From Lichenibacterium minor (GTDB lineage: Bacteria > Pseudomonadota > Alphaproteobacteria > Rhizobiales > Beijerinckiaceae): 64,000 nucleotides of DNA. The DNA lies in assembly GCF_004137685.1 (NCBI RefSeq), contig NZ_QYBB01000020.1:1-64000 (forward strand). Reading direction: 5' to 3'. A program made the translations under genes and the position numbers. The notes beneath the pieces were generated by a model. That model was not told the DNA's origin. It did no database searches and was given only the letters and a program-made list of their open reading frames with translations. Every line of letters starts with the position of its first letter. The first letter of the stretch is position 1. Shown here one piece after another: positions 1 through 10,764 of this stretch.

Positions 1-1082
<1,082 letters not shown>

Positions 1083-1114
1083 GCTGGCTCCTGCGGGATG
1101 ATCCGCTCGCGGTT

Positions 1115-2179
1115 TCACTGTTCGGACACGGCCTTCACACCCGCGAGGTCGTGCCCGAGCTTGATGCGCTTGGTTTCGAGATAGGTCGCGTTATGGGGGT
1201 TCGGGCCGATGCGCAGCGCGCGGCGCTCCGCCACGGCGACGCCGTATCGCTCCAGGGCCGAGCGCTTGCGGGGGTTGTTGGACAGGAGCCGCAGCCGCGC
1301 GATGCCCAGCGCGGCCAGGATCTGCACCGCGATGCCGTAGTCGCGCATGTCGGCGGGAAAGCCGAGCTCGGCGTTGGCTTCCACGGTGTCGAGGCCGCGC
1401 TCCTGCAGCGCATAGGCGCGGATTTTGTTGGCGAGGCCGATGCCGCGCCCCTCCTGGCCGCGGAGGTAGACCACGACGCCGCCCTGCGGGTCTTCGCCGA
1501 TCTGCTTCAGGGCGCCCCGCAGCTGGTCGCCGCAGTCGCAGCGCAGCGACCCCAGCGCGTCGCCGGTCAGGCATTCGGAATGGAGCCGCACCAGCGGCTC
1601 GGGGCCGAACGGCCCGAGGCCGCCGGGGCGGCGCACCAGGGCCAGGTGCTCGGTGCCGTCGAGCAGCCCCCGGAACGCGTGCACCTCCAGGGGCTGGTCG
1701 GAATACAGCGACGGCAGCTGCGCCGACGCGACCTCCTCGACGATGGTTTCCGTGGCCAGGCGGTGCGCCACCACGTCCTGGATCGACAGGCGCGGCAGGC
1801 CGAGCCGCGCCGCGAAGGCCCGGGCCTCGCCGGCCCGCGCCAGCACGCCGCCGGGCAGCGCCGCGGCGCGCAGGACGGCCGGGCCGGCGACGCCCGCAGC
1901 CGCCACGAGGTCGTGCGCGGCCTCGACGGGCTCGGGAACCAGCAGCACCCCGCCGGTGCGGGGCGCGGCCCGGACGACCTCGATGCCCTGCGCCACCGGG
2001 CCGACGTCCGCGTGCGGTGCCACGGCGACCATGATGTCGCCGCGCCCGTGGCGCGACACCGCGTCGAGGTGCAGCGGCGACGGCGCGACGAGATGGGCCG
2101 CGCCGTCGCGCGCCTCGTCGGTCAACAGCACCGTGCCGCCCGCCCGCAGGCCGGCCACCGCGTCGTCCCAAGCCGCCAT
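1115..2179 (-). CDS. ribA: GTP cyclohydrolase II with degenerate DHBP-synthase-like N-terminus
   Basis: The enzyme opens GTP to 2,5-diamino-6-ribosylamino-pyrimidinone phosphate, the first step of riboflavin synthesis. In this 354-residue protein the zinc cysteines are at about 203, 214 and 216 (HSECLTGD...RCDCGDQ), and the GTP-binding [10 protein letters not shown] is at about 240-249. Residues 1-150 have the length and some of the pattern of a RibB (DHBP synthase) domain but lack its DRENEGD and HTSG-type active-site motifs, so only the cyclohydrolase is expected to work. The ATG at 2179 has GGGAGG just upstream. ribD ends 26 bases upstream on the same strand, which indicates a ribD-ribA operon. 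The assignment is secure; the inactivity of the N-terminal half is inferred. Confidence 0.93.
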   Translation of the reverse strand: MAAWDDAVAGLRAGGTVLLTDEARDGAAHLVAPSPLHLDAVSRHGRGDIMVAVAPHADVGPVAQGIEVVRAAPRTGGVLLVPEPVEAAHDLVAAAGVAGPAVLRAAALPGGVLARAGEARAFAARLGLPRLSIQDVVAHRLATETIVEEVASAQLPSLYSDQPLEVHAFRGLLDGTEHLALVRRPGGLGPFGPEPLVRLHSECLTGDALGSLRCDCGDQLRGALKQIGEDPQGGVVVYLRGQEGRGIGLANKIRAYALQERGLDTVEANAELGFPADMRDYGIAVQILAALGIARLRLLSNNPRKRSALERYGVAVAERRALRIGPNPHNATYLETKRIKLGHDLAGVKAVSEQ

Positions 2180-2205
2180 GAATCCTCCCGTGCCCCGACC
2201 GGCCA

Positions 2206-3348
2206 TCACGCCAGCTCCAGGGTTTCGACCGCGCCGTCGGGCCGGCGGACCTCGGCCCGGTCCGGCGCCGAGCCTTCGCCCTTGCGGATCACCACCCACT
2301 CGTCCCAGAGCCCCGCCGCGGCGACGCTCGCCAGCACGGCGGGCCCGGCCTCGACCAGGACCTCGAGGGCGCCCGCGGCGCCGAGCCGGTCCAGCGCCGA
2401 TCCGATGTCATCGACCGCGAAAGCGTCGAGGTTACGCGCCGCCGCGGCTTCGAGCCAGGCCGGGGGCACGCGGCCGCGGCGGTCCAGCACGGCGAGCTGG
2501 CGCCGGCGGCCGGGATGGTCCGGCACGCGGCGGACGTCGAAGCCCGGGTCGTCGCCGAGCACGGTGCCGGAACCAGTGAGGACCGCGTCGGCCCGCCGGC
2601 GCAGCGCGTGGGCGAGGCGCAGCGCCGGCTCGGACGTGAAGGTCTTGGCGCCCGGGGGCGGGATCATCGAGCCCGCGGGGTCGAGCGCCTGCTTCACGGT
2701 GACGAAGGGGCGGCCCGTGGTGGCGCGCTTGCCGAACGGGGCGACGAGGCTCCGGCACCGCGCGGCGAGGTCGGCGCAGCCGGGGACGTCGTCGGCCAGG
2801 GACACGTCGAGGCCGGCGCGGGCGAGGCGCCCGGCGCCGCCGCCCGCCACAGCGGGGTTGGGATCGACGGCGCCGATCACCACGCGGCGCGCGGGCGTCG
2901 ACAGGATCGCTTCCGTGCAGGGCGGGGTGCGGCCGTGGTGGTCGCAGGGCTCCAGCGTCACCACCACGGTGTGGATGCGCCCCGCCGTGCCGGCGGCCCG
3001 CGCGGCCGCGATGGCGCCCGCTTCGGCATGGGCGGTGCCGGCCCGGCGGTGGGCGTCGAGCGCGAGCACGCGGCCTCCGGCATCGAGCAGGCAGCAGCCG
3101 ACGGTGGGGTTGGGCGCCGTGGCGCCGCGGAACCGGCCCGCGGCATCGATCGCCAGCCGCAGCGCGGACGGGATGTCCTGCGGGGCGTCGGGCGGGGCGG
3201 GGATGAAGGGATCCGGGAACGGCAAGGGACGGGGCCCCAGGGGCGATGGAGGGATCCCGCGCCGGACGGCGGCCCGCGATGACGGTGCTGAACTAGTGCG
3301 CCCCCGACCGCGCCGCAACCCGGCGCCCCCCGGGCGGCCCGGAACCAA
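2206..3348 (-). CDS. ribD: Bifunctional pyrimidine deaminase/reductase of riboflavin synthesis
   Basis: RibD carries out the second and third steps of riboflavin synthesis, deaminating the pyrimidine and then reducing the ribosyl side chain. The deaminase zinc site is visible as HAEAGAI and PCDHHGRTPPC. The C-terminal reductase part contains LTGSGTVLGDDPGFDVR and ends in an LVEAGP-type segment. The start is uncertain: the farthest ATG gives 380 residues with an unusual Pro/Arg-rich leader of about 50 residues, while the family normally begins close to the segment ALRLAIDAAG. An in-frame TTG about 40 codons downstream is an alternative. The gene is followed closely by ribA. No FMN riboswitch was recognised upstream. 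Confidence 0.9.
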   Translation of the reverse strand: MVPGRPGGAGLRRGRGRTSSAPSSRAAVRRGIPPSPLGPRPLPFPDPFIPAPPDAPQDIPSALRLAIDAAGRFRGATAPNPTVGCCLLDAGGRVLALDAHRRAGTAHAEAGAIAAARAAGTAGRIHTVVVTLEPCDHHGRTPPCTEAILSTPARRVVIGAVDPNPAVAGGGAGRLARAGLDVSLADDVPGCADLAARCRSLVAPFGKRATTGRPFVTVKQALDPAGSMIPPPGAKTFTSEPALRLAHALRRRADAVLTGSGTVLGDDPGFDVRRVPDHPGRRRQLAVLDRRGRVPPAWLEAAAARNLDAFAVDDIGSALDRLGAAGALEVLVEAGPAVLASVAAAGLWDEWVVIRKGEGSAPDRAEVRRPDGAVETLELA

Positions 3349-3366
3349 TGCGGAGGGCCCGCCGTA
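3341..3366 (+). promoter_or_regulatory. Possible EcfG-type (general stress sigma) promoter before hpf
   Basis: GGAAC is followed after 17 bases by CGTA, close to the alphaproteobacterial EcfG consensus GGAAC-N16/17-CGTT (last base differs). It lies 66 bases before the hpf start codon and reads towards it. Stress control of a ribosome hibernation factor would make sense, but the match is imperfect and overlaps the possible 5' end of ribD. Confidence 0.35.
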
Positions 3367-3431
3367 GACTGCGACATCTCGGCACCTCCGGTGGAGGGCC
3401 GGGGGACGAGGCCATAGGGGGAGGACGGGTC

Positions 3432-4061
3432 ATGGTGCTGCGCGTGTCGGGCAAGAACCTGGACATCGGCGAATCCCTGCAGGTCCACGCGCGGGAGCGC
3501 GTCGGCGCCGCCCTGGCCAAGTATTTCGACCGCGAGGCCACGGGCCACGTCACGCTGCAGCCGGACGGCTCCGCCTTTCGCGCCGACATGGTGCTCCACC
3601 TGCCCGCCGGCATCACGCTCCAGTCCGAAGGGCATGCCCACGACCCCTACGCCACGGTGAACCAGGCCGTGGAGCGGCTGGAAAAGCGCCTGCGCCGCCA
3701 CAAGCGGCGCTTGAAGGACCGCAGCGCCCAGCGCGCCCGGCCGGACGCCACCCTGGTGGACGCGCCCGAGCCCGACGACCTCGCCGCGTCCGCGATGGTG
3801 AGCTACCGGACGCTCGAAGCCCCCGCCGGCGAGGAGGTGGAGGCCGACTTCAGCGCCACCGTGGTGGCGGAATCGGGCGTCGCCGTGAGGACGCTGTCGG
3901 TGTCGGCGGCGGTGCTGGAACTCGACATGTCGGGGGCCCAGGTGTTGATGTTCCGGCCGAGCGCCGCGGGCGAGCTCAACGTGGTGTATCGGCGCAGCGA
4001 CGGGCATATCGGCTGGATCGATCCGTCGAAGCCCGCCGGGGGGTTGGCCGACCGCCCCTGA
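3432..4061 (+). CDS. hpf: Long-form ribosome hibernation promoting factor
   Basis: HPF binds the 30S subunit and promotes inactive 100S ribosome dimers in stationary phase or stress. The 209-residue protein has the N-terminal S30AE/RaiA-like domain (MVLRVSGKNLDIGESLQVH, basic RLEKRLRRHKRRLKDR at about 80-97) and the C-terminal dimerisation domain (about 145-205, containing QVLMFRPSAAGELNVVYRR), which makes it the long type. The ATG at 3432 is used because GGAGGA precedes it and because upstream residues have no family support. ptsN follows 100 bases downstream; in many alphaproteobacteria the order is rpoN-hpf-ptsN, but rpoN is not present here. Confidence 0.93.
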   Translation: MVLRVSGKNLDIGESLQVHARERVGAALAKYFDREATGHVTLQPDGSAFRADMVLHLPAGITLQSEGHAHDPYATVNQAVERLEKRLRRHKRRLKDRSAQRARPDATLVDAPEPDDLAASAMVSYRTLEAPAGEEVEADFSATVVAESGVAVRTLSVSAAVLELDMSGAQVLMFRPSAAGELNVVYRRSDGHIGWIDPSKPAGGLADRP

Positions 4062-4113
4062 CCCGTGCTATGCGGTGCCCCGCTCCGGCGGCGGGCCACC
4101 GTGCCGGGATGGC

Positions 4114-4128
4114 TGGCACGGAAGTTGC
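4114..4128 (+). promoter_or_regulatory. Sigma-54 (RpoN) -24/-12 promoter of ptsN
   Basis: TGGCACG-GAAG-TTGC matches the sigma-54 consensus TGGCACG-N4-TTGC exactly, with GG at -24 and GC at -12. Transcription would start near 4139-4141, about 22 bases before the ptsN start codon. A sigma-54 promoter here would put the nitrogen-PTS protein under direct RpoN control, separately from hpf. Confidence 0.75.
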
Positions 4129-4161
4129 CGCGTGGTGGCACGCCGCCTACAGGTTCACGTG

Positions 4162-4629
4162 ATGCCGCTCAACGATCTGATCACCGCCGATGCCATCCTG
4201 CCGGCGCTGCGCGTGAACACCAAGAAATCGGCCCTGCACGAGATGAGCGAGCGTGCCGCCGCCGTGTCGGGCCTGGGCGCGCGGGAAATCTACGACGCCG
4301 TGCTGCAGCGGGAGCGGCTGGGCTCGACGGGGGTCGGCAACGGCATCGCGATCCCCCATGGCAAGCTGGTCAACTGCGGCAGGATCGTCGGCGTCTTCGC
4401 CCGGCTGGAACGGCCGATCGAGTTCGAATCGCTCGACGGCGCGCCGGTGGACCTCGCCTTTCTCCTGGTGGCGCCGGAAGCCTCGGGCGCCGACCACCTC
4501 AAGGCGCTGGCCCGCATCGCCCGCGTGCTGCGCGAGCCCCGCATCGTGGCCAAGCTGCGCGCCACGCGCGACGCCGCGGGCCTGTACGGCGTCCTCACCC
4601 AGCAGCAGGCCTCCACCAACGCGGCCTGA
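4162..4629 (+). CDS. ptsN: PTS IIA-like nitrogen regulatory protein (EIIA-Ntr)
   Basis: EIIA-Ntr is the terminal phospho-carrier of the nitrogen phosphotransferase system. It is phosphorylated through EI-Ntr and NPr and regulates potassium transport, sensor kinases and carbon/nitrogen balance rather than moving sugar. The 155-residue protein is of normal length. The phosphorylated His is H66 in GIAIPHGKL. The ATG at 4162 is chosen because the protein then begins MPLNDLITADAILPAL, as in the family. The upstream sigma-54 promoter lies between hpf and this start. A perfect inverted repeat after the stop codon separates it from the convergent methyltransferase gene. Confidence 0.95.
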   Translation: MPLNDLITADAILPALRVNTKKSALHEMSERAAAVSGLGAREIYDAVLQRERLGSTGVGNGIAIPHGKLVNCGRIVGVFARLERPIEFESLDGAPVDLAFLLVAPEASGADHLKALARIARVLREPRIVAKLRATRDAAGLYGVLTQQQASTNAA

Positions 4630-4649
4630 CGCCGCCCGGGCGGGCGGCA

Positions 4650-4702
4650 GTCGTGAACCACCGGCGACGGCTCCACCGGAGCCGTCGCCGGTGGTTCACG
4701 AC
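4650..4702. terminator. Bidirectional terminator: 25-bp perfect inverted repeat
   Basis: Bases 4650-4674 pair perfectly with 4678-4702 around a 3-base loop (ACC), between the convergent ptsN and methyltransferase genes. The right arm reads into the stop codon of the methyltransferase. No long T tract follows. The unusual length of the perfect stem could also reflect a small palindromic repeat, but no second copy was seen in the window. Confidence 0.7.
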
Positions 4703-4707
4703 GGTTT

Positions 4708-5592
4708 CTAGCCCTTCGCCTTCAGGGCGGCTTCGAGCGACATGGCGGCCGAGCCGGGCTTCAACGGCTTCTGCTGGCTGTCGTGCGGCGCCCAGCCGGA
4801 CAGCCACACCGCGTCGAAGGTGGCGCGCAGCCGCCCGTCGGGGTCCGAGAAGCGCGTCGCGTAGACGTCGGCGGCCCGCGCCAGCACGGCGCGGGGCATC
4901 GGCCCGCGGTGGCGCAGCGCGAGGGCGTTGGTGGCCCCCATGGCGCGCAGGTCGCCGAACAGGCGGCCGAGGTCGCGGTAGCGCACCACGAGAGGCTCCG
5001 TGTCGGTCACGGGCAGCGCGAAGCCGGCCCTCTGCAGCAGGCCGCCGAGGTCGCGCAGGTCCGAGAAGGGCGCCACCCGCGGGCTCGCGCCGCCCCGCAC
5101 CTCCGATTCCGCCACCGACAGCGCCGTGCGCAGCTCGTTGAGGGTGCCGCCGCCGAGGAGGCAGCACAGGAACAGGCCGTCGGGCTTCAGCGAGCGGCGC
5201 GCCTGCACGAGCGCGCCCGGCAAGTCGTTGACGGCGTGGAGCGACAGGCACGACACGACGAGGTCGAAGCTCGCGGGCCCGAAGGGCTGGCGCTCCTCGT
5301 CGCCCACGACGGCGGCGAAGCGCCCGACGCCCAGGGCGCCCGGCACGGGCGACAGGCGGACGATGTCGGCCCCCGGCAGCGCGGCGGCGAGCGCCAGGGC
5401 GACGTCCGGGCGCGGGCTGCCGAGGTCGAGCACGCGGCGGAAGTCGCGCTTCACCACGCTCAAGCGCTCGACGAGGTCCTCCGCCGCGCGGGCGACGAGG
5501 AAATCCTCGGCGCCCGAAGCCGCGGCGCGGGCGAGGCGGCGCCGGATCAGGGCGCGGTCGAAGATCGTCGGGGCTTGGGGCTGGGCGGACAT
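4708..5592 (-). CDS. SAM-dependent methyltransferase, NDUFAF5/BioC-like
   Basis: This is a class I methyltransferase of 294 residues. The SAM-binding motif I is VLDLGSPRPD (about residues 54-63), followed by a motif IV-like FDLVVSCLSLHAVNDLP and the post-motif LKPDGLFLCCLLGGGTLNELR. The order and the N-terminal FDRALIRRRLARAA match the group that includes the complex I assembly factor NDUFAF5 and BioC. In alphaproteobacteria members of this group are usually annotated only as methyltransferases; the substrate here is not known. The ATG at 5592 is chosen because the family N-terminus starts with IFDRAL. A hairpin lies directly upstream, in the gap to a divergent radical SAM gene. Confidence 0.82.
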   Translation of the reverse strand: MSAQPQAPTIFDRALIRRRLARAAASGAEDFLVARAAEDLVERLSVVKRDFRRVLDLGSPRPDVALALAAALPGADIVRLSPVPGALGVGRFAAVVGDEERQPFGPASFDLVVSCLSLHAVNDLPGALVQARRSLKPDGLFLCCLLGGGTLNELRTALSVAESEVRGGASPRVAPFSDLRDLGGLLQRAGFALPVTDTEPLVVRYRDLGRLFGDLRAMGATNALALRHRGPMPRAVLARAADVYATRFSDPDGRLRATFDAVWLSGWAPHDSQQKPLKPGSAAMSLEAALKAKG

Positions 5593-5593
5593 G

Positions 5594-5629
5594 CCGTTTC
5601 CGTTGGATCGCTTCGCGATGCGGAAACGG
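5594..5629. other. Hairpin between divergent genes
   Basis: CCGTTTCCG at 5594-5602 pairs with CGGAAACGG at 5621-5629, and ATCGC/GCGAT inside continue the stem. It sits immediately upstream of the methyltransferase start codon and about 100 bases before the radical SAM gene. It could be a protein-binding palindrome or a structure in the leader of the minus-strand transcript; the sequence alone does not decide. Confidence 0.4.
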
Positions 5630-5734
5630 GCTCCGCTCAGGCGCCGCGCGGGCTTGGTGACCCGATATGGCGCCCGGCTCGCCAGCGTCAAAGGGCTGCG
5701 GCGCCCGGCTCCGGCCGTCGCGCGTTGGCGCGGC

Positions 5735-6886
5735 ATGGACACCGCCCCCACCGCCCCGGCGCCGCACCTGTTCGCGGGCGCCGCCGCTCCCCTGCTCCAC
5801 CCGGACGCGCTGCCGCCGCTGCGCCACCACCGCCTGTGGCGGCCGAAGCGCGTGCTCGTGACGCGGGGCGCCAGGGCCTTCCCGCGGGCGCTCGCGATGG
5901 CGGAGCGCGCCGCCGCGCTCGGCGCCGAGGTGGTGGAACTGCCCAACGACCGGCTGACGGGCTTGGCGTCCGGCGAAAGCCCCGCCGCCGACTACCGGCT
6001 CGCCAAGAACACGATGGCGATCGTGGTGGCCTCGGCGGCGAAGCGCCGGCTGCAGCCGATCCCCCCTTCCGCCGACTGGCGCTTCGACCTCGCCGAGGGC
6101 TGCCCGGCGCATTGCCAGTATTGCTATCTCGCGGGCTCGCTGGCCGGCCCGCCCATCACCCGCGTCTACGCCAACGTCGAGGAGATCTTCGACGGGCTCG
6201 CCGCCTACGTGGGCCAGGGCACGGTCACGTCCGCGTCGGCGGAGCGCTCGGGCGAGGGCACGACCTTCGAAGCCTCCTGCTACGCCGATCCGCTCGGCGT
6301 CGAGCACCTGACGGGGTCGCTGTCGGAAGCGGTGAGCTTCTTCGGGCGGTGGGACGCGCCCGTGCAGCTCCGCTTCACCACCAAGTTCGCCGACGTGTCG
6401 CCCCTGCTCGGGCTGGAGCACCGCGGGCGGACGCGCGTGCGGATGTCGGTCAACGCCGCGCACCTCATCCGCTTCGAGGGCGGCACCAGCCCCCTGCCCG
6501 AGCGGCTGCGCGCGCTGGGGCAGCTCGCCCGCGCGGGATACAGGGTGGGGCTGACGGTGGCGCCGATCCAGCCCGTCGACGATTGGCGCACCGGCTACGC
6601 GGCGCTGTTCGCCGACGCGGCGCGGGAACTCGCGGGCGCGCCGGACCTGGACCTCACGGCCGAACTCATCACCCACCGCTTCACGCCGAAATCGAAGGGC
6701 GTGCTGCAGGGCTGGTACCCGGCCTCCAAGCTCGAGATGGACGAGGAGAAGCGCTCCCGCAAGCTGACCAAGTTCGGATCCGTCAAGCACGTCTACCCGG
6801 CCGCCACCATGAAGGAGATGCGGGCGGAGCTGACGGGGCTGCTCGGGCGGCACCTGCCGCAGGCGAAGGTGCTCTACTGGACGTGA
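5735..6886 (+). CDS. Spore photoproduct lyase-like radical SAM protein
   Basis: The protein of 383 residues belongs to the radical SAM family related to spore photoproduct lyase (SplB), which repairs the thymine dimer 5-thyminyl-5,6-dihydrothymine. The iron-sulfur motif is C123-x3-C127-x2-C130 (EGCPAHCQYCYLAGSL), the spacing seen in SplB-type proteins. The conserved ELITHRFTPKSK and the C-terminal KVLYWT segment also fit. Non-sporulating alphaproteobacteria such as Methylobacterium have such homologues, so the true substrate may be another DNA lesion or be unknown. The ATG at 5735 is the first plausible start after the intergenic region and gives the usual length. Confidence 0.85.
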   Translation: MDTAPTAPAPHLFAGAAAPLLHPDALPPLRHHRLWRPKRVLVTRGARAFPRALAMAERAAALGAEVVELPNDRLTGLASGESPAADYRLAKNTMAIVVASAAKRRLQPIPPSADWRFDLAEGCPAHCQYCYLAGSLAGPPITRVYANVEEIFDGLAAYVGQGTVTSASAERSGEGTTFEASCYADPLGVEHLTGSLSEAVSFFGRWDAPVQLRFTTKFADVSPLLGLEHRGRTRVRMSVNAAHLIRFEGGTSPLPERLRALGQLARAGYRVGLTVAPIQPVDDWRTGYAALFADAARELAGAPDLDLTAELITHRFTPKSKGVLQGWYPASKLEMDEEKRSRKLTKFGSVKHVYPAATMKEMRAELTGLLGRHLPQAKVLYWT

Positions 6887-7045
6887 GGGGGCATCCGGCC
6901 GCGACCGTCGACGGCCCGGAGTCAGCGTCCGAGAAGGTCGGGCTGGTCGCGGCGAAGCTGGCCGGCCGAGCCCGGCCGCCCATCGCCTTGCCTCGGGGGC
7001 GTCTCCGCCGTAACGCTCCCCCGAGCATCTCACGGAGACCACCCC

Positions 7046-9274
<2,229 letters not shown>

Positions 9275-9280
9275 ACCACG

Positions 9281-9511
9281 ATGGCGATGGAAGCGGCCGA
9301 GATCGAGCGGCTCATCAAGGAATCCTTCCCCGACGCCCGCGTGGAGATCCGCGACCTCGCGGGCGACGGCGATCACTACGCCGCCACCGTGGTGTCGCCG
9401 TCCTTCAAGGGCATGAGCCGGGTGAAGCAGCACCAGGCCGTCTACGCGGCGCTGAAGGGCAACATGGGCGGCGTGCTCCACGCCCTGGCGCTGCAGACCG
9501 CGGCGGAATAG
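9281..9511 (+). CDS. bolA: BolA-family protein
   Basis: This 76-residue BolA/YrbA-type protein is a partner of CGFS monothiol glutaredoxins in iron-sulfur cluster trafficking and iron sensing. It shows the family core: HYAATVVSPSFKGMSRVKQHQAVY, with a conserved His in the RVKQHQ segment used for cluster binding. It follows purL by 6 bases and is probably co-transcribed. Its usual partner, grxD, is 750 bases downstream, but here an opposite-strand gene lies between them. Confidence 0.95.
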   Translation: MAMEAAEIERLIKESFPDARVEIRDLAGDGDHYAATVVSPSFKGMSRVKQHQAVYAALKGNMGGVLHALALQTAAE

Positions 9512-9521
9512 CCGCGGGGCG

Positions 9522-9542
9522 GAGGCGGGCCGGGCCCGCCTC
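9522..9542. terminator. Bidirectional terminator between bolA and a convergent gene
   Basis: GAGGCGGGC at 9522-9530 pairs perfectly with GCCCGCCTC at 9534-9542 around a CGG loop. It fills the 35-base gap between the stop codons of bolA and the minus-strand hypothetical gene, so it can serve both. Confidence 0.65.
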
Positions 9543-9546
9543 GCCT

Positions 9547-10020
9547 TCAGTGGACGATCAGGATCTGCACCACCGTCCTCAGCAGCATCCTGACGTGCCG
9601 CTCCGACATGGCGAACGGGCGGTCTTCGCGGTTCAGGTTGTCCTGCCGCCACCCCTTCGTCTGCCGGACGCTGCAGAACGTGCGGCCGTCCCTGGCCATC
9701 CTGAAGAGCAGCTGCGTCCCCAGCGCCCCGTCGCCCCGGGCGATGTGGATCGACACTTCGGGGAGCCAGGCGCGGAGGCGGACCACGTCCTCGACCTCGA
9801 CGGTGATGCCGAGCTCCACGGACCGCCGGGCATAATTCCCGGCCAGGCCCCGCAGCAGCGCCATGCAGGCGGGCCAGCGCGACCGCGCTTGCGATTGCAT
9901 CAGGCCGAGGTCCATCGCCTGCGACCGCCGGTCTTCCCGGGCCCGCTGCGCCGCCAGGGCGGAGTCCCGGGTCGCCTTCATCCGGACGAGGGCGGCCACG
10001 TCGTGTTCCGCTCCTGCCAT
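9547..10020 (-). CDS. Hypothetical protein (157 aa) inserted between bolA and grxD
   Basis: I do not recognise this protein. It is 157 residues long, without a signal peptide or membrane segment. The N-terminal half is helical and rich in Arg/Ala (ALVRMKATRDSALAAQRAREDRRSQAMDLGLMQSQ), and the C-terminal half alternates hydrophobic and charged residues as in a small alpha/beta domain, ending MLLRTVVQILIVH. The start at 10020 is chosen because GAGGGTGAG precedes it; a longer frame exists upstream but would overlap the grxD promoter region. Codon use looks like that of its neighbours. It breaks the normally contiguous bolA-grxD pair on the opposite strand. Confidence 0.6.
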   Translation of the reverse strand: MAGAEHDVAALVRMKATRDSALAAQRAREDRRSQAMDLGLMQSQARSRWPACMALLRGLAGNYARRSVELGITVEVEDVVRLRAWLPEVSIHIARGDGALGTQLLFRMARDGRTFCSVRQTKGWRQDNLNREDRPFAMSERHVRMLLRTVVQILIVH

Positions 10021-10261
10021 CTCACCCTCACCCGCCGCGGACTGGAGGGGGATGATCAGCGCGCCAACGGTGAAGTTTGCGTTATACCGGCGGCGGAGAG
10101 TTTCGACCGCCGGCGGCGCGAAAGCGCGCCGCCGCCCGGTACGGGCGGCGAAGCCGGTGGAGCGACCCGCCCATGCTCCCTGGTGCCGATATTCCGCCGG
10201 TCCTATATGATGCGGCAAAGCGGGGCGGCCGGGTCGCAACGCGAGGCGAAAGGACGACACC

Positions 10262-10603
10262 ATGCCCAGCGCACACGAGACGATCGACGCCGAGGTCAAG
10301 AGCAACGACGTCGTGCTCTTCATGAAGGGCACGCCGCAGTTCCCCATGTGCGGGTTCTCGGGCCAGTGCGTGCAGATCCTCGACTACCTCGGCGTGCCCT
10401 ACAAGGGCGTCAACGTGCTCGAGGACGCCGAGCTGCGCCAGGGGATCAAGGAATACACCAACTGGCCGACGATCCCGCAGCTCTACGTCAAGGGCGAGTT
10501 CGTGGGCGGCTGCGACATCGTCCGCGAGATGTTCCAGTCGGGCGAGCTCGCCACCCACATGGCCGACGCCGGCCTGCCGGTGAAGCAGGCCGCCGCCGGC
10601 TGA
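10262..10603 (+). CDS. grxD: Monothiol glutaredoxin, CGFS type
   Basis: Grx4/GrxD-type monothiol glutaredoxins carry 2Fe-2S clusters as dimers or as heterodimers with BolA. The 113-residue protein contains the active-site CGFS (C30 in [10 protein letters not shown]), the preceding LFMKGTP lysine motif, and the glutathione-binding [20 protein letters not shown]. All are intact. A good leader with GAAAGGA lies 8-10 bases upstream of the ATG. The upstream gap also contains a TATATGAT segment near 10204 that could be a -10 element. Confidence 0.96.
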   Translation: MPSAHETIDAEVKSNDVVLFMKGTPQFPMCGFSGQCVQILDYLGVPYKGVNVLEDAELRQGIKEYTNWPTIPQLYVKGEFVGGCDIVREMFQSGELATHMADAGLPVKQAAAG

Positions 10604-10632
10604 CGACCGCCGCCGCTCCCCGCGGCGTGAAC

Positions 10633-10662
10633 CCGACGGGCCGGCACCGGCCCGCCCGTCGG
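10633..10662 (+). terminator. Imperfect hairpin after grxD, possible terminator
   Basis: CCGACGGGCCGG pairs with the following CCGGCCCG...TCGG, with a four-base bulge on the right arm. It lies 30 bases after the grxD stop codon and before the next gene on the same strand. The imperfect stem and lack of a T run keep this tentative. Confidence 0.35.
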
Positions 10663-10764
10663 CGGCATGGCGGGCCCCGCGACACTTGGCGTGCCGCGCG
10701 GCCTCGACTTCCGGGGTGCGGCGCAACACATCTGGGATCCGTTTCCCTCCGGCTGCGAACCCCG

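Noticed and set aside
3349..3431. FMN riboswitch upstream of ribD
   Set aside because: The gap is only about 80 bases and none of the conserved RFN-element segments is visible.
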